Of a stretch of 64,000 bases of DNA, positions 1 to 13,873 are shown piece after piece; the stretch's first letter is position 1; each line of letters opens with the position of its first letter. The position numbers and the translations under genes are program-made. Source of the DNA: Struthidea cinerea. Its lineage: Eukaryota; Chordata; Aves; Passeriformes; Corcoracidae. The notes beneath the pieces were generated by a model. It ran no database searches. It was not told the origin of the DNA and was given only the letters and a program-made list of their open reading frames with translations. Location: NCBI GenBank assembly GCA_013397865.1, contig VZTI01005061.1, forward strand, positions 1,219,032 to 1,283,031. Reading direction: 5' to 3'.

Positions 1-3000
1 TCCCCGTCACTATTCCAATTTCATTCTGCACAACAAGTTTTCTCTTTCCTGAGGAAAGGGATGAAAAGATAACTGTAGCTCAGGATCCTACCCAGATGGA
101 AAAACATTTTTCACTCTCACTACACTATCGAGTGTAATGTTCATCTGTTATTTATCCAGCTCTGTTTTCACATGTGTTATTTATCCAATCATCATTTAAT
201 TATTTTCATGTATCAAAAAGTAGAAAGCTATTGAGGTCAAATGACAGAAATTAACATGAGTAGAAGGCTTTTTAATCACAATCGTGAAAGAGAAAATTGG
301 AAAAAAGTTGCACCAGAAATTCATCCTCAACTTAGAAAATAATTGATGACTGTAGCTTAAAGCAAAAGTGGGGAAGTAAACATCTGCCTAAAATACCATG
401 TTTCTAACTGTCTCAGAAGCCAGGTCAGGACTCATTTTGATATGTCAAGGTTTTTGCACACCTGACCTCCCTGCTAATGAATTTATGTGCTCTGCCAAAC
501 TTGTAACTCGCAACTGAACATGAGCCCTTTATGAGCCCTCTTAAAGAAAAACAAAAAACATTATTTGAAGACTGTTAGTAAATGGTAGTGTGAAATATCA
601 CATGCCAGAGCATCACAGTAATGAGTAACTTAGACATTTACATTATGTATCTATATATCTAAAAAAATACACAGATACGCACACACACACTTTTGCACAA
701 AATAAAGATCACTTTTGTTCCTAAACTGGCCTCTGAACTGCAAAAATATAGTACAAGGGACTGTTCAAATACAGCAATAGAAATTAGAGTAGAAAAACAT
801 TTATTGTACTATACTGTCACGTCCTTCCCAATTTTTTTATCAAGTCACGCTATAAATAACTTTAATTATACGGTTTTCATCACTTCCCTGAGAAGACTTG
901 ATATTAGTATCAGGAACTGACCTGGTTATACCTGCCTTATTCACTTCTTGCAGTCACTGTTGCAATATCCTAACAGGCAGTAACAAAGAAAACCATGTAA
1001 GGCTATAAATGCTGAAATTACAGTATCACTGAGCCAACTGGGTATGAAAAAAGTGAAATTATATGGGAAAAAGGTTCTAGTGATTTATGATAATACCATA
1101 CAGTTAAGATGGGAAAGCACTTCCATTTACAGTCGGCTTTATTTTTCTTTTTCTCCTTGTACAAGTTGAAACTTTGCATGCATGGTCACAGTCACATCAG
1201 GTACTGGATTTGTTAAGCTATTTAAAAGCTGTGTGTTACAGAAATGCTTTCTCTAGGTAAAAAATCCAGACATTTAGTGTTTCTACCGCCGTGTGTCTAA
1301 TGCCTGGACTTAGGAGAATTTTAAATGAAAGAAAATCTCATTAGTTTCTGTACTCAGATGGGGAAAAAAAGGCAACAATGGAGGGAAAAGTACTTACTCA
1401 AAGGGTTACTTTTAATACAATGGATTTAAAACCCACAACACTAAAATAAGTATCCAAAGCTCAGCTCTAAGATTTGTTAACTGAACTTTTTCTGGGAAGG
1501 CTAATACTGGAGAAGTTGGATCAGTATTTTAACTGATTCACAGTATGGAAAAATTATTTTCACGTTTTCTTTGGCAGACAACACAGTGAAGAGCAGGGTT
1601 GTCAACCCCAGGCTGTTGCTCTGACTCTTTAAACACAGTGACCCCGGCCAACTGGGAAATTCAATTCCTTTGCATCTTAGGAGGGAGTAGAGCTCATTTC
1701 AAGAGCCCTGAGAAGATGTGATTCTGGTGCAGGTTTTTTCATGAAACCTCTACCATGCTTTTCCCACTCGCTGCCATGAGAATTGATCACTTAGTCATTA
1801 TTCAAACTTCTATGCAAATACAACAAAAATAAACTGTAAATCAGTTTTGCCACTGTTGGGCAAAGTGTGAGGAGCAATGAAGTCACTATAAGAGTGCTTA
1901 TTCTGCAGGAAAACAGCGCTGTAGTGTGCCACTTACTATGGAAAAGTTTAGTACATGAACTGCTGATCCTAACAACGCAAAAAGCAATTCTGGATAAAGA
2001 AGTTAATGTTTTATAGAAATGGATGGCTAATATTTCTTCCACATGCCTGACAATTTCATTCACTGAAACAAGTGGATTGTTCAACTCCTGCTAATTTGGA
2101 AGACAAATAGGTTTATGTAGTGATTAGCTCATTGTGGAAACTCCTGGAAGCAAATGAAAGAGACCCTTCCACTAGAGGAATTCAGAGAACTTTTGAAGTG
2201 CTGTTGAATTTAGTGTCACTACATGGCAACAAAGCAAGCAAATACCTCCTACTCTAGAGTGCCTACACTGACGTATGATGCATGTTGCTTGCCCAGGAAA
2301 AGGCATATGAAAAGGCATGAAGTTACCCACATTATATACTAGGAGACTGATTATACCTCAGAGGGAACCAACACCAGTTTTGTCAATAATCACTTCTGAT
2401 TTTTTACAATCAACCCACTAGAAGTGGATAGAGCTTTTCCTTTAAACTCACAAAAATAAATACAACAAAAGAACCTCCTAGTAAGTGGAACTTATTCAGG
2501 CACTTTTAAGGCAAAGAGAATTAGGGAGGTCAAATTCATGCTTTACTGCAATTCATTGCTGTAGAGTATGGGGAGAACCAATGCAAATGCTGTTTTGTTT
2601 ATACCCCAAAGAGAGCACAGTAACACTCTATGTCTGGAAAAAGACTGACAAGAAAAATACCTCTGAGTAAAGCAATGAATTCATCTATTAAAAATAACAT
2701 TCTGATAGATGAATTTCATGGAAATGCAATTTCTTTCAATATTTTCATTAAACGATACATTTATACTACAAAAGCTTTCTGCCTTCTGGATATTCATGCA
2801 TTGAGGTCATTAGCATTTTTTAGCTTTTTTTTTGATGCATGCGGCCATGGATATGTGGAATAATTTAAAGCTGTTTTTTCCCCCATCAGTAAGAAACATT
2901 ATTACAAGCAGAAAGCCTGAGTCACTGTGTGGTACATTATCTCCAGCAACAGAGTGAAAAAGAAAAGAGAAAAACTTAAAAATGCGCATTTAGCCATTTT

Positions 3001-6000
3001 CATCAAGAATTAGGCTCATGTTTCACCCCTGTATGAACCATGGCCTCAGCACAGTCAGTCAGACCATTATGGGAGCAGACTTGGAAGGGACCACAGCATC
3101 TCCCAGGCATCCCAGCCTCATGTCTCTTCTCCCACACTTGAAGAAAACAGCAAATGCATTTACAATGGTCTGAAAGATAGTGAGTTTTGGGATTAAATTT
3201 AAAGGATTGGAAAACCAGAGTTACTCTAAAACTTATTACTAAGAGCCTGCCGAGAGAGACAAGGATTTGCAAGGAGAGGAAGCAGCAATCTCAGTCCAAG
3301 ACCCTTGAGGTCTCCATCAGACATCTTGACAGAGGAAAGGGATGAGGTGGGTGTACAGTGAGACCCCCTGGCACTGTGGTGACAAATTCCCTTGCATCCT
3401 CACACCGTGTTATTGTGCAGCCTGTCACACAAGTGTATGTGGGGGCATTCTTCCCCTTATCCAGGTTTAATGGATAAGAACAGATAAAGTCAAAGCTGAC
3501 GGTTTTTTTATTAAAAGTTCTGTTTTCTTGTTTTTCTTTTAAAACTAACCCACTCCACAAATCCATTACCAAAAGAAGAAATATTTGAAGCGACACTAAC
3601 AGAGGACATGCTCATCAAATATGAAAAGACCCAAAGTAAGCAACATTGTAAACACAAAGTAGGCAATTACATTATGGGCTAAGGAAGCAAAACATACTGA
3701 AAAAAATTATCAGGGACATGCACCAGGACTGGCTGCTATTGGGGCTGCTGTGGGAGAAAGCTGATTAAGATTACTTAGTACAAAAGAGATCCTAAGTAGG
3801 ATTTTTTAGTAAAAGAGTAGGAGTGTACAGGAGGTGCAGCAAATTAAGGAATGGGATAAACAAGACCTACTTAAATATTCCTGAATAATTTTTCTTGAGC
3901 AAGAGTGTTTTGATTATAATGCAGCAACTTCAATGTAAATTCAATTAATATGAACTCTTAAGGACAGAAATTAGCCAACATAGTATGAGTCACAAACTAA
4001 AGCAAAGAGCTCAGTATGATTAAAAAATTATCAGCGTTCTACAGTTAAGGATACCACCTGCCATTATATGAGATGAAGCTAAATATCCCACAGAGAATCT
4101 AAATTCTCTTCCAGCATAGGCTTACACTGGCTGAGGCCTTGTAGAAGTGCTGCCCACTAAATACTGCTGCAATACCAAGCCCTTTCTGAGTTTCTTTAAT
4201 ATACTGGATCCAGTACTCCAAGAATTTACACAGGCTCTGTAAATTGCTAATTCAGTAGCCATGCTGGTCGCTGGTGGATGACACCCACAGTGCCATGGCC
4301 AAAGTCCAGCACAGCAGCAAAAGGAAAGGAGCGTTTATGACTAGAACTGTCAAGTCATCTCCTTTTTCCACTAAAGCTGTTCCAGCTAAAGGAGAAGCCA
4401 ACTCGGCTGCCTCCAGAGTGGTGGCACTGATCAGGGGCTGCTGCTGCATCACAGGACACGCAGCTCAAGCTGTGGCAGGTGAGACCACTGGGCAGCCAGA
4501 GGGACACTAAATCATCCCCCACTACCATCAACAAATAAGCAAAGCTGAAAAAATCATCATCACTTAAGAACAACTCACAGGACCTCTCATCTAAAAGAAA
4601 TGCTTTGGAGCAGAGGTTAAAAAATAAATACCCTGTGTACAAGCTGAAGCTGGTGGAGGTAATAACAAGAAGATAAACTGTTAAGCTACAGGAACATAAA
4701 AAATAAGTATTCCCCACGTGAACCTACTCATGAATGACCTGCTTCTTTTTTTCCCCACTTTCCTCTCTTTCTGATACCAACGATTAACGCAGCTCAGCCT
4801 TCCCCCAGCACTGCAACACAAACCAGCACCATCAGCACCAGGCAAGTGCTCAATCTTAACATTTTCCCCCTCCACTTGCTGAGCTACAGCACACAAACAG
4901 GTATGTTTATTCATGTTTCTACTCCCAGACCCCTGCTTTAGATTAAATCTTTTTTTCATTTCTCCTCCCCAGTGAGGTAGGGAGCACAAAACATTCAGCA
5001 CACTCTGTCTTTATTTCTTAGAGGCTGATTTGTCTGCCATCCTCTCCTAACAGGTTCTTCTCATTCCCTAGAACACTTTAATTCCTCTTCTCCACAGATG
5101 CTCCACTTTGGGTTGGTTGGAGTTTTTTGAGCACAGAAACGTGTTCAGTATTGCCAGGGAATATGGGAACACTAGTATGTCTTTCCTTGACTGAAATTAC
5201 CTCTTCCGAGGTGCCCCTTTGCATTTTTCATGCGTAAGAATGGTGGCTTGTGGCAGCCTTAGGATCAGAAAAGATAATGAGATGAACCCGTGTAATTCTT
5301 CAGGCTTTCAGTGATGAAAAAAGTAAAAATGCGGAATTATTAAAGGGTAAGTCTAACAAGAGTAAAATACAAACTACATTGCAACTAGCTAATAGAACCA
5401 AAATGTACCAAAGATGTGGTAAGAGTGAATCTTCAAATATACAGCAGAAAAAAGAGTTCACAACAATGTATCTCAAGAGTAAGAAAAAGATTCAAAATCC
5501 CAAGAACTGGTAATATTAACAAAAAGACCCGTTTACAGGATCTGCCAGCTATTGGTGTGTCTCCAGTAAACGACTGTGTAAACAACCACTGTTTCCACTG
5601 TGATTCCCTGTGCTATTTTGCTCATTCCCAACAAACACTCTAATGGTACTTACTGCCAAGGAGCATCCTCTCACTGCCATGATTCAAGGTCCTCAATAAC
5701 TACTTCTCTGTTGTGAAATCTAATGTGAAGGACAAACACTACCAGCCCACAGCATAACAGGTTCTAACAAATTGCTTAATTAATGTGTTCAATACAAATG
5801 ACAAATTATGTTACATTCTTTACTTCCATGTCTTTAATTATCCTGTCTTTCAAAACATTTTAAGAAGTCTTACATCACACAATCAGTCTTAAAAGCCAAA
5901 GATTTATGGCTGTGGGCTGATTTCATAGTTTTATTTCCTTCTTTTTTACACGTTTCAGCTAATACAGCTTTTTGCCTAGATTTAAGAACTAAGATGTACG

Positions 6001-9000
6001 CAAACCTATTCCTAAACACAGAATGCGAGGTAAATATGAAGTGCTATGTGGAGGGAAAAAACCAACTCTGATTTAATCTATAAAAAAATGGCATCCCGGT
6101 AATGTTAATGTTCAGGATAAAACAACCAAATCCTAAAAGAGTCCAATGAAAATATTTACTCAGTGACAAGCAGGAGTCAGAAAGGAAAGGACTGGACAAA
6201 ACGCAGGCAAAAAAGCATTAGTGATGTTCATGTAACCTCCAGGGAAGGGAAGAAGATTCAAGAAAGGTACAATTTGATAACATCTTTTTTACTTTTATGT
6301 TCTACATAATGTATATTAACTGTGAACTTAAAAAACAGGTGTGGCAAATGAAGTTTTCACAACATTTAGAAAGGTATAATAGTTTGGGGGTTTATTTTTA
6401 GAAGTCAAATTTACTGTCACATATCTGGCACATCTGACAAACCCAGAAGCGCATGGTACATAAGAAAAATTCTTTTTAATGGCCTTGTCTGTATGATAGA
6501 CTCATTAACCCCACAGGTTACTGGGCTGCGGAGGAAAATAGGTAAAAGCATACGTGTACATGAGAGGGACACTACTAGTCCATGTAAAGGATGGATCCTC
6601 CATCTGACGTGCAAGTTCACACTTCAACATTTTCACCATGTACTCCCACTTCAGCCTGCACTGAATTTATGCAGCTCTGGCATGGATTTCCAGTACAGTT
6701 TTAGGTCACACACTGGCAGAGAAAAAAATTCACCATAGAAAATTCACAGCTGCTTCAGGAGACACACTGAAATGTGCAACTTGAATTTTCCCTCATATGC
6801 ATAGGCATCAAATGTACTGAAAAGAGAGGTTAAGGTCTGTGTTTAAAACATGACTCGGAGGACTGGAGATGGTCTTAGTCTGATACTACACACTACAACC
6901 AAAAGAATAATTATAGACTAGAAAGGGGCTTAAGAATACACTTGGATATTACAGGTCTGCTTGAGATAAGGAGCATAAAGCAGCCAGGATTAAATGTCAG
7001 TCTTAACAGTGATTTCCTTATGTCTATGACTGCTCTGATAGGTGGTGGGCTTTAGCAGCTCTCCTTTATGTTAAATCACAAGACCTTAGGGAGCAGAGAC
7101 TGCTACAAAGTACAAAACCCCCAACCTAAACCTTACAAACCTCATGAACATGCTTATAATTTTATGTATATTAGCTCTGACAGAATTGTCCCATGGAAAT
7201 CTTCAGCATATTCCCACAGATTACTCACAGACTGAAGGAACACACTACAAAACACACAAAAGCATTTAAAGAAATTCCAGTTACACTGGCTTCTGAAATG
7301 CTTCCAATTAGCTTGTGTGTGATCTTGTCCCTCTGACAGGCTCTGTAATATTCAAATTGTTCTATTAACACACACACACACTCAGAATAAGTGCACAATT
7401 TGGTACTCAGCCAGTTGTGGCTAATGCATTAAGCAATAATGCTCATCTCAAAAATATTATTTTATTTGGTATCACGCTTCAAATAATGGATGAGAACTGG
7501 CCTTAAGCCTTAGCCCTCCAAACAATGCAAGTTACATGGTATAACATCACACAGTCTGTACAATTATGTACAAAGTCTCAAGAACCTTCACTTGAAAACC
7601 ATTCTTTTGCTTCACACAGTTGGCCATAATTAATTCTTGGTAGATTTTTAATCAAACTGTGTAAAAGATCAAGCTACTTCCTCATGCAGAGCTACAGTTC
7701 TTGAAAATTTCTTTTTTGGGAGTAGGATAAGTAGGCAAATTTATCAGTTTCAGCTGGAGATGATACATATTTACACAGCATGAACATATGAAATTATTAA
7801 CCTTTTCCATCAGGATTCTGTTCATACTCTTTTCTTCCCTATATAGTTTTCAATAAATTTTAACATCATGTTTTATGCATCTCACTCATCAGACTGCATA
7901 GAGTCCAAAGCCTTTCTTTTTCTAGTTAAAGAAGTTGTTCCTTGAATGTTTCTCCTTAGTTACGTATTTCATTGTTTTCCTAGACATCCTTGCTGCAGCT
8001 ACGCTGGAAAACCTTGTTTAAAGGTGATAAGAATTTGCGGAAACTCTCCTTCGCATTCCCCAAATGATACCTCACATCTAAATCTCACTTGGGTATTTTC
8101 ATCTTCTCAGGTATTTACAGTCTTGTTTTGGTAAAGCCTAGGGCAACACGTCTTCTGGCATACACCATAAATGAAAAGCTACATAAAACACCACATTTCA
8201 CTGCATTTAAGCCATCTGTCCCACTTAAAAGCTATTGATATTTAACCCAAGACTGATGAGAATGAACAAACTGAATGTCGAGCATCCCTTGACATTTTAA
8301 GAAAATGTAAACCAAGGGTAAAATGAGGACAGCTCTCCCTGGCCACCCAAACAGTACTTTTCCTCAAAAGGGTCACTGTGAAGGGTAGCACAATATGGTT
8401 AGTTCAGCCTGCCCTGCTCATAGAGTCCTTGAACACCCTGTCAAAATGGGCAACACTGGGCAACCAACACCAGGAGCACCTTGAGTGCTTCCTTATATGC
8501 TCACTAAGCACCTAAGAACTGAAATTGCATCCCCCCACCTGACACTCTGCTCTTAGTTTATTTATGGGGGCTAGTTTTACAATTAATGCGCTTTTTACAT
8601 ACTCAGTTCTCTCTCTGAACCTCTTTGTTTTATCCATGGTACCCAGTCATCAGCTTTCAACTTCATACCAAACATTTTCTTTCTCAGCTTAAAAGGCTTC
8701 CAAGCTGATTTTCAGGTTAAGCGATACTAAGAGAAAAAAATAAAAGAAAACAAAAAACCCAAACCCAAATAACTTGCTTAAGTAATACCAGGACTGCCTG
8801 GTAGAATTCAAGCTGACTAGAATTCAAGGGGGAAAAAACCCAAGCCACATAAAACATTTTACTTTTAAGATCTTTTCTTAGTGTTTACATATTATGCAAG
8901 TGTAGTTAGCAAAGAACCAGTGCTACTGCTTTTTTAAAGTAGCAGGAAAGAGCAGTAATGCCTGCGTACTCCCACCTCCTTCACACTAAGAGGCGAAAGA

Positions 9001-9364
9001 AAGTTAAGTGAACAACAAGTGATCCATACTCCCTGGCTGTACAAAACAAGCACTACTTCTGTACTTACTGAGGATCCCCAGATTCAGGACATGTTGATGG
9101 AACAATTGAATTGTTTGGCTTGTGGGATTTTTAGGAAGGAATCTGTTTCTATCACAAATTCTTAAATTGCATGTGTACAGTAGACAATCATTTCATGGCA
9201 GAAAAAGTACAAGGCTACTTTGGAACACGGACTGGAAGAGACTACATGAAAAAAGCCATTTTGCACAAATTCATCTGTCTCACGGCATGATGCCATACAT
9301 TCAATATGAGAAAATGAACTAATTATTTAACATTTGCATACAAATTACTTCTTTTTGGGGGCTG

Positions 9365-9520
9365 AGGCACGACTCCCTGTGTGATCTTGGGCCAGTTTCT
9401 GAACTTCTCTAAATCTCTGGTTCCTTATTTGCAAAGCAGATTAATATTAGTTATGCGGGATGGGGTGAGGCTTAATTAACTCAAGCTTGTAAAGGGCTTT
9501 CTGGTCTTCAGATACTATGG
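9365..9520 (+). repeat. Ancient MIR/L2-like SINE fragment
   Basis: The stretch follows the MIR/L2 consensus in forward order. It has the 'gtgtgatcttgggc' core, then 'cagtttctgaacttctctaaatctctggttccttatttgcaaa', here split by divergence. It ends with a 'gtgaggcttaattaa' segment and 'gtaaagggctttctgg'. Many substitutions are visible, as expected of a copy that predates the bird radiation. The assignment rests on remembered consensus and not on an alignment score. Confidence 0.7.
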
Positions 9521-11744
9521 AGAAGAAGGACTAGAAAAATCCATTTAAGACGTGAAGAAACATGTAAACCCATGGCCACACAACAAACATTTGGCATATC
9601 AACTTCATACAGAACATCTGTACTAACATTTCTTTGTAGTAGCAGCAAAAATTACATTAGCAGAAAGAATAAAATATGTCTATTAAAAATAATTAATTCA
9701 CTTACTTCTTCCTAATTTCTAGGTCTGAAACTGGAACACATCTCAGGCCAGCTCCCAAGACCATGAGAGAGGATGTTAGTAACACTGTTACCCTCAGACC
9801 TAAGATGAAAACACAACAGTATTTTACAAGTTAAGTCAGTAATGTTGCAAAAGAAACATTGCTTAAATATATATATTTACATGCAGTCTCACAGAAATAA
9901 CACATATTTCTTTCAAATATTAAGCACTTTGGTGCTGATATGAATTCCAGACACATTACAAAATCCCGAGTTATTTTCTACACTTACACTTAGAATTACA
10001 AAGGCTTACTCTTGGCATAGTAACACACAGGAGTGTATCCAAAACCTTTACAGACATTCTTGAAAGTGAAAAGTGGTAAGAAAAGCATCATCGAAATGTA
10101 CACTATTCCCTTTAGAACTAGAGGCATCGGGGAACATGCTCTACTGTGTCATCTGAAATCTAGGCAGACACGAAGAAAAATCTGGACTTGTTCGTTCTTC
10201 TCCAACCACTTAATGAGCACAGACACAGCACTGTTACTGTTTTCTTTCATAATGTAGATATGCATTTCATCCCAAAGAAACAACCATCTATTCAGGGGGA
10301 AAAAAGTGCGAGTATTTTTTTGCAGTCCTTGCAATTAGGGCAGATTTTTGCTGCTCTCAGCTCAAATTGTCAGAGATTGTAAATATCGTACATTAGAAAA
10401 AGGCCACAATTGACTGATTCCTTGAATATGTTTTTTCCTCATGCGATTTTCAACTGAGAAGCACTGAGATTAGAAACAACCTTATCTTAGTGCTGCAATT
10501 CCTTTTGCCAGCAGTTGTTTGCTGCTGCTATGGTGTTTCCATCGGCAGCAAACAGTGACAGCTGACGGGTTTAAGCTCCAGAATCTTGCAATACACCAAA
10601 ATCATAAATATGCACAATTAAAAACCACAGAGAGAGTCTGCATCTGTGAAGTTGTAAATTTTGAAATAATTTCACAGCAACAAATAGAAAATAAAGGGCT
10701 TCCACATTCTTAGTAGAATATAATAAAAATTATTAATGATGACAATCATGCAGTATCTCTAATATTTAGGTAAAACTAGTAATTACCCAAAATACAGATG
10801 GTGAAAGAACCTGTCCTCTCATAAGTCACCTATCAAACAAAAGACTTTGATTCTTTCTGAAACTGCCCATTTTCAGAGGAGTGCTCCCTCTGTGACTCCT
10901 ATAATCAGTACAATTCAACTAACAGTTGCATTAAGTATTTTGTCTCCATGTATTTTACTAAAATGTAATTTTACTGGATGAGACATAATTTTGCTCATAT
11001 TGTGACAGCTCTTAGTGAACCTCACTCACGGGTATGCAACTCCTGGTGCTGGACACTGCGCAAACCAAACCAAAGACAAGTTTCTCTCTCAATCAGCGTA
11101 GCCCAAGACAACCCAAACAAAATTTAGTCAGTAAGTTAAGTTACAGGTTTTCTGAACTGGAAGTATGACTTCCTTTGGTAAGGCTCAGTGATTAACAGAA
11201 GGAATGCCAGCTGCAGTGATGTGACTCCGAAGGACACCTCACATCCCTAATGCCCTGGAGAAGTATCATCAGCCAAAAATATTTCTTTCCTGGTAAGATT
11301 TCCCAATGCCTCCCCCGACTTAGTTGCTCGACTCTGTGCTCAACCAGCAAATGCTGCTGTTAAACAGGTTTTTCAAGTGTGTTCAGAGAGCCCTAAATAA
11401 ATGCCCATTTAATATGGCTGTTCAAAACCTTCAGGTTCTTATATGTTTACTGGGCCACCATGAGTCTTCATGCCACACTTAACTCCACATTATCATATTG
11501 TCTATGCTGTGGGGGCAATTACTTGTATCTGGATTGCATACATGATGCTTTTGCCTTTTCTTCTTGGAAATGAATCTTTGTTAGCATTCCTTTCGTGTAT
11601 AATGAAAATCTGTATGCAGTTAAGGACTGGAATTTTATTGATGGAAAATTGAAATACAAATCTTTGATCTGAAAAACCTGAAGTTTTCCATTAGGTAATG
11701 CTATCGAAATGTTTCAGGAAAGCTCTAGTAATGTACACATCACC

Positions 11745-12577
11745 TTACTTTCCATGCAAACTAGGATCTTTTTGAACTACATTTCACAAAACATGGTGCA
11801 TTCTGCCTTTCTAGAGACACAAGGACAAGGATAGCATGGAAGGTGCTGCTCATGGGGCGTCGCTTAAGGTACAAGCCAGGGGCAAGCCCAGGACACAGCA
11901 GTAAATGAGAAACAGAAATTTAAGTTTAAATCACCACGAGACACAAAATGATCGTTTCCATATAAAAACCTTCTATTTGATTTCTATTTTTTAAAAAAAT
12001 CCCTAAAGCAAAAAAAAAATATACAAACCAAGAAAGTTTTGAATTAAATCTGCACAAAAATTTCCTTAAAAAACCCCAACATGCGATTTGGTGAAAAATT
12101 AATTAGACACTGAAGTTTGCCTCCAGCCCTAAATTTAGGCTTATCTTTAATGTCAGCCTCACATGTCAGGTAATTTTAAAGTAAAATTATCTGTTAAAGC
12201 CTCAAAATCATGTATGCCTGATCTCTCCAATCTTTGAAGTCCTAATCTTGAATACTACTTACTGTAAGGTGTCCCTTTTAAATGTTTTAATTGCACAGAT
12301 TATTCTTTGTCCTTTTTTTCTGTTTCCACCTTAACATGTAAACATACCTCTGAAAATTCCTTTGGTTAATGCTTCATGTTGAAAATGATGACACCAAGAT
12401 GAACAAACGACTACCAGACAAGCAGCATATTAGACATTTTCTTTGCTGATTACACAATATATATATATAATATATATAATATAGTTTTACCCTCTAAGCA
12501 CCTCACCCTGTTGTTTTGCTTTACATTTTAACTCTTTTTCACCTTTGTTAGAAACCAGTCTTTTTATTTATTTCAGT
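11745..12577. repeat. Direct duplication, copy 1 (left of gap)
   Basis: This 833-base block recurs almost unchanged at 12753-13583, in the same orientation. It contains an AT dinucleotide stretch near 12456-12483 that is two bases longer than in the other copy. A few substitutions separate the copies, for example around 11867-11877 (gtcgcttaaggtac against gttgcttaacatac). The block runs directly into the N gap at 12578. It may be a true recent tandem duplication or a false duplication created where the assembler failed to merge two haplotypes. Confidence 0.95.
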
Positions 12578-12752
12578 NNNNNNNNNNNNNNNNNNNNNNN
12601 NNNNNNNNNNNNNNNNNNNNNNNNNNNNNNNNNNNNNNNNNNNNNNNNNNNNNNNNNNNNNNNNNNNNNNNNNNNNNNNNNNNNNNNNNNNNNNNNNNNN
12701 NNNNNNNNNNNNNNNNNNNNNNNNNNNNNNNNNNNNNNNNNNNNNNNNNNNN
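12578..12752. other. Assembly gap (175 N)
   Basis: A run of 175 N separates the two copies of the direct duplication. The sequence that should follow copy 1 is therefore unknown. ORFs reported across it are artefacts of the N run. Confidence 0.99.
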
Positions 12753-13583
12753 TTACTTTCCATGCAAACTAGGATCTTTTTGAACTACATTTCACAAAAC
12801 ATGGTGCATTCTGCCTTTCTAGAGACACAAGGACAAGGATAGCATGGAAGGTGCTGCTCATGGGGCGTTGCTTAACATACGAGCCAGGGGCAAGCCCAGG
12901 ACACAGCAGTAAATGAGAAACAGAAATTTAAGTTTAAATCACCACGAGACACAAAATTATCGTTTCCATATAAAAACCTTCTATTTGATTTCTATTTTTT
13001 AAAAAAATCCCTAAAGCAAAAAAAAAATATACAAACCAAGAAAGTTTTGAATTAAATCTGCACAAAAATTTCCTTAAAAAACCCCAACATGCGATTTGGT
13101 GAAAAATTAATTAGACACTGAAGTTTGCCTCCAGCCCTAAATTTAGGCTTATCTTTAATGTCAGCCTCACATGTCAGGTAATTTTAAAGTAAAATTATCT
13201 GTTAAAGCCTCAAAATCATGTATGCCTGATCTCTCCAATCTTTGAAGTCCTAATCTTGAATACTACTTACTGTAAGGTGTCCCTTTTAAATGTTTTAATT
13301 GCACAGATTATTCTTTGTCCTTTTTTTCTGTTTCCACCTTAACATGTAAACATACCTCTGAAAATTCCTTTGGTTAATGCTTCATGTTGAAAATGATGAC
13401 ACCAAGATGAACAAACGACTACCAGACAAGCAGCATATTAGACATTTTCTTTGCTGATTACACAATATATATATTATATATATAATATAGTTTTACCCTC
13501 TAAGCACCTCACCCTGTTGTTTTGCTTTACATTTTAACTCTTTTTCACCTTTGTTAGAAACCAGTCTTTTTATTTATTTCAGT
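12753..13583. repeat. Direct duplication, copy 2 (right of gap)
   Basis: This is the second copy of the block at 11745-12577. It starts at the first base after the gap and continues into unique sequence at 13584. The offset is 1008 bases at the left end and 1006 at the right end, and the two-base difference falls in the AT microsatellite at about 13464-13490. Otherwise only a handful of substitutions distinguish it, such as at about 12869-12883 and 12958. Confidence 0.95.
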
Positions 13584-13852
13584 ATTTTTGTTTTGAACGC
13601 TGCAGTTGTCCTTACACTGAATTTGACATCTTGTATTACTCTAAAAGGTGCACCCCAGAGTGCTTAAGATAGCAACCATGCATCATGGGGACGAAAAACC
13701 AACGTAACCAAGCAAGCTTGAAAAACAGCCTGTGAACCCTGCAGAAAATTATGTCTCTATTTTAAAAGATCTAAGTAATTCATTCAACCAAGAGATTTTG
13801 TGTAGATGTAATTAACTTCATTAATTCTACCCTGTAAATGCAAGCAGTAATT

Positions 13853-13873
13853 GGAGGGAGGGAGGGAGGAGGG
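13853..13873. repeat. GGGA microsatellite
   Basis: A short run of ggag/ggga units is followed by gaggg. It is a simple-sequence repeat with no sign of function. Confidence 0.85.

Noticed and set aside
3040..3130. Possible CR1 fragment (ttggaagggaccacagcatc)
   Set aside because: Only the short ggaaggga core matches. The flanks do not follow the CR1 tail.
4252..4510. Overlapping ORFs on both strands that look like a membrane protein on the minus strand
   Set aside because: The hydrophobic run is short, has no match to SLC49A4 or any other family, and lacks clear splice sites.
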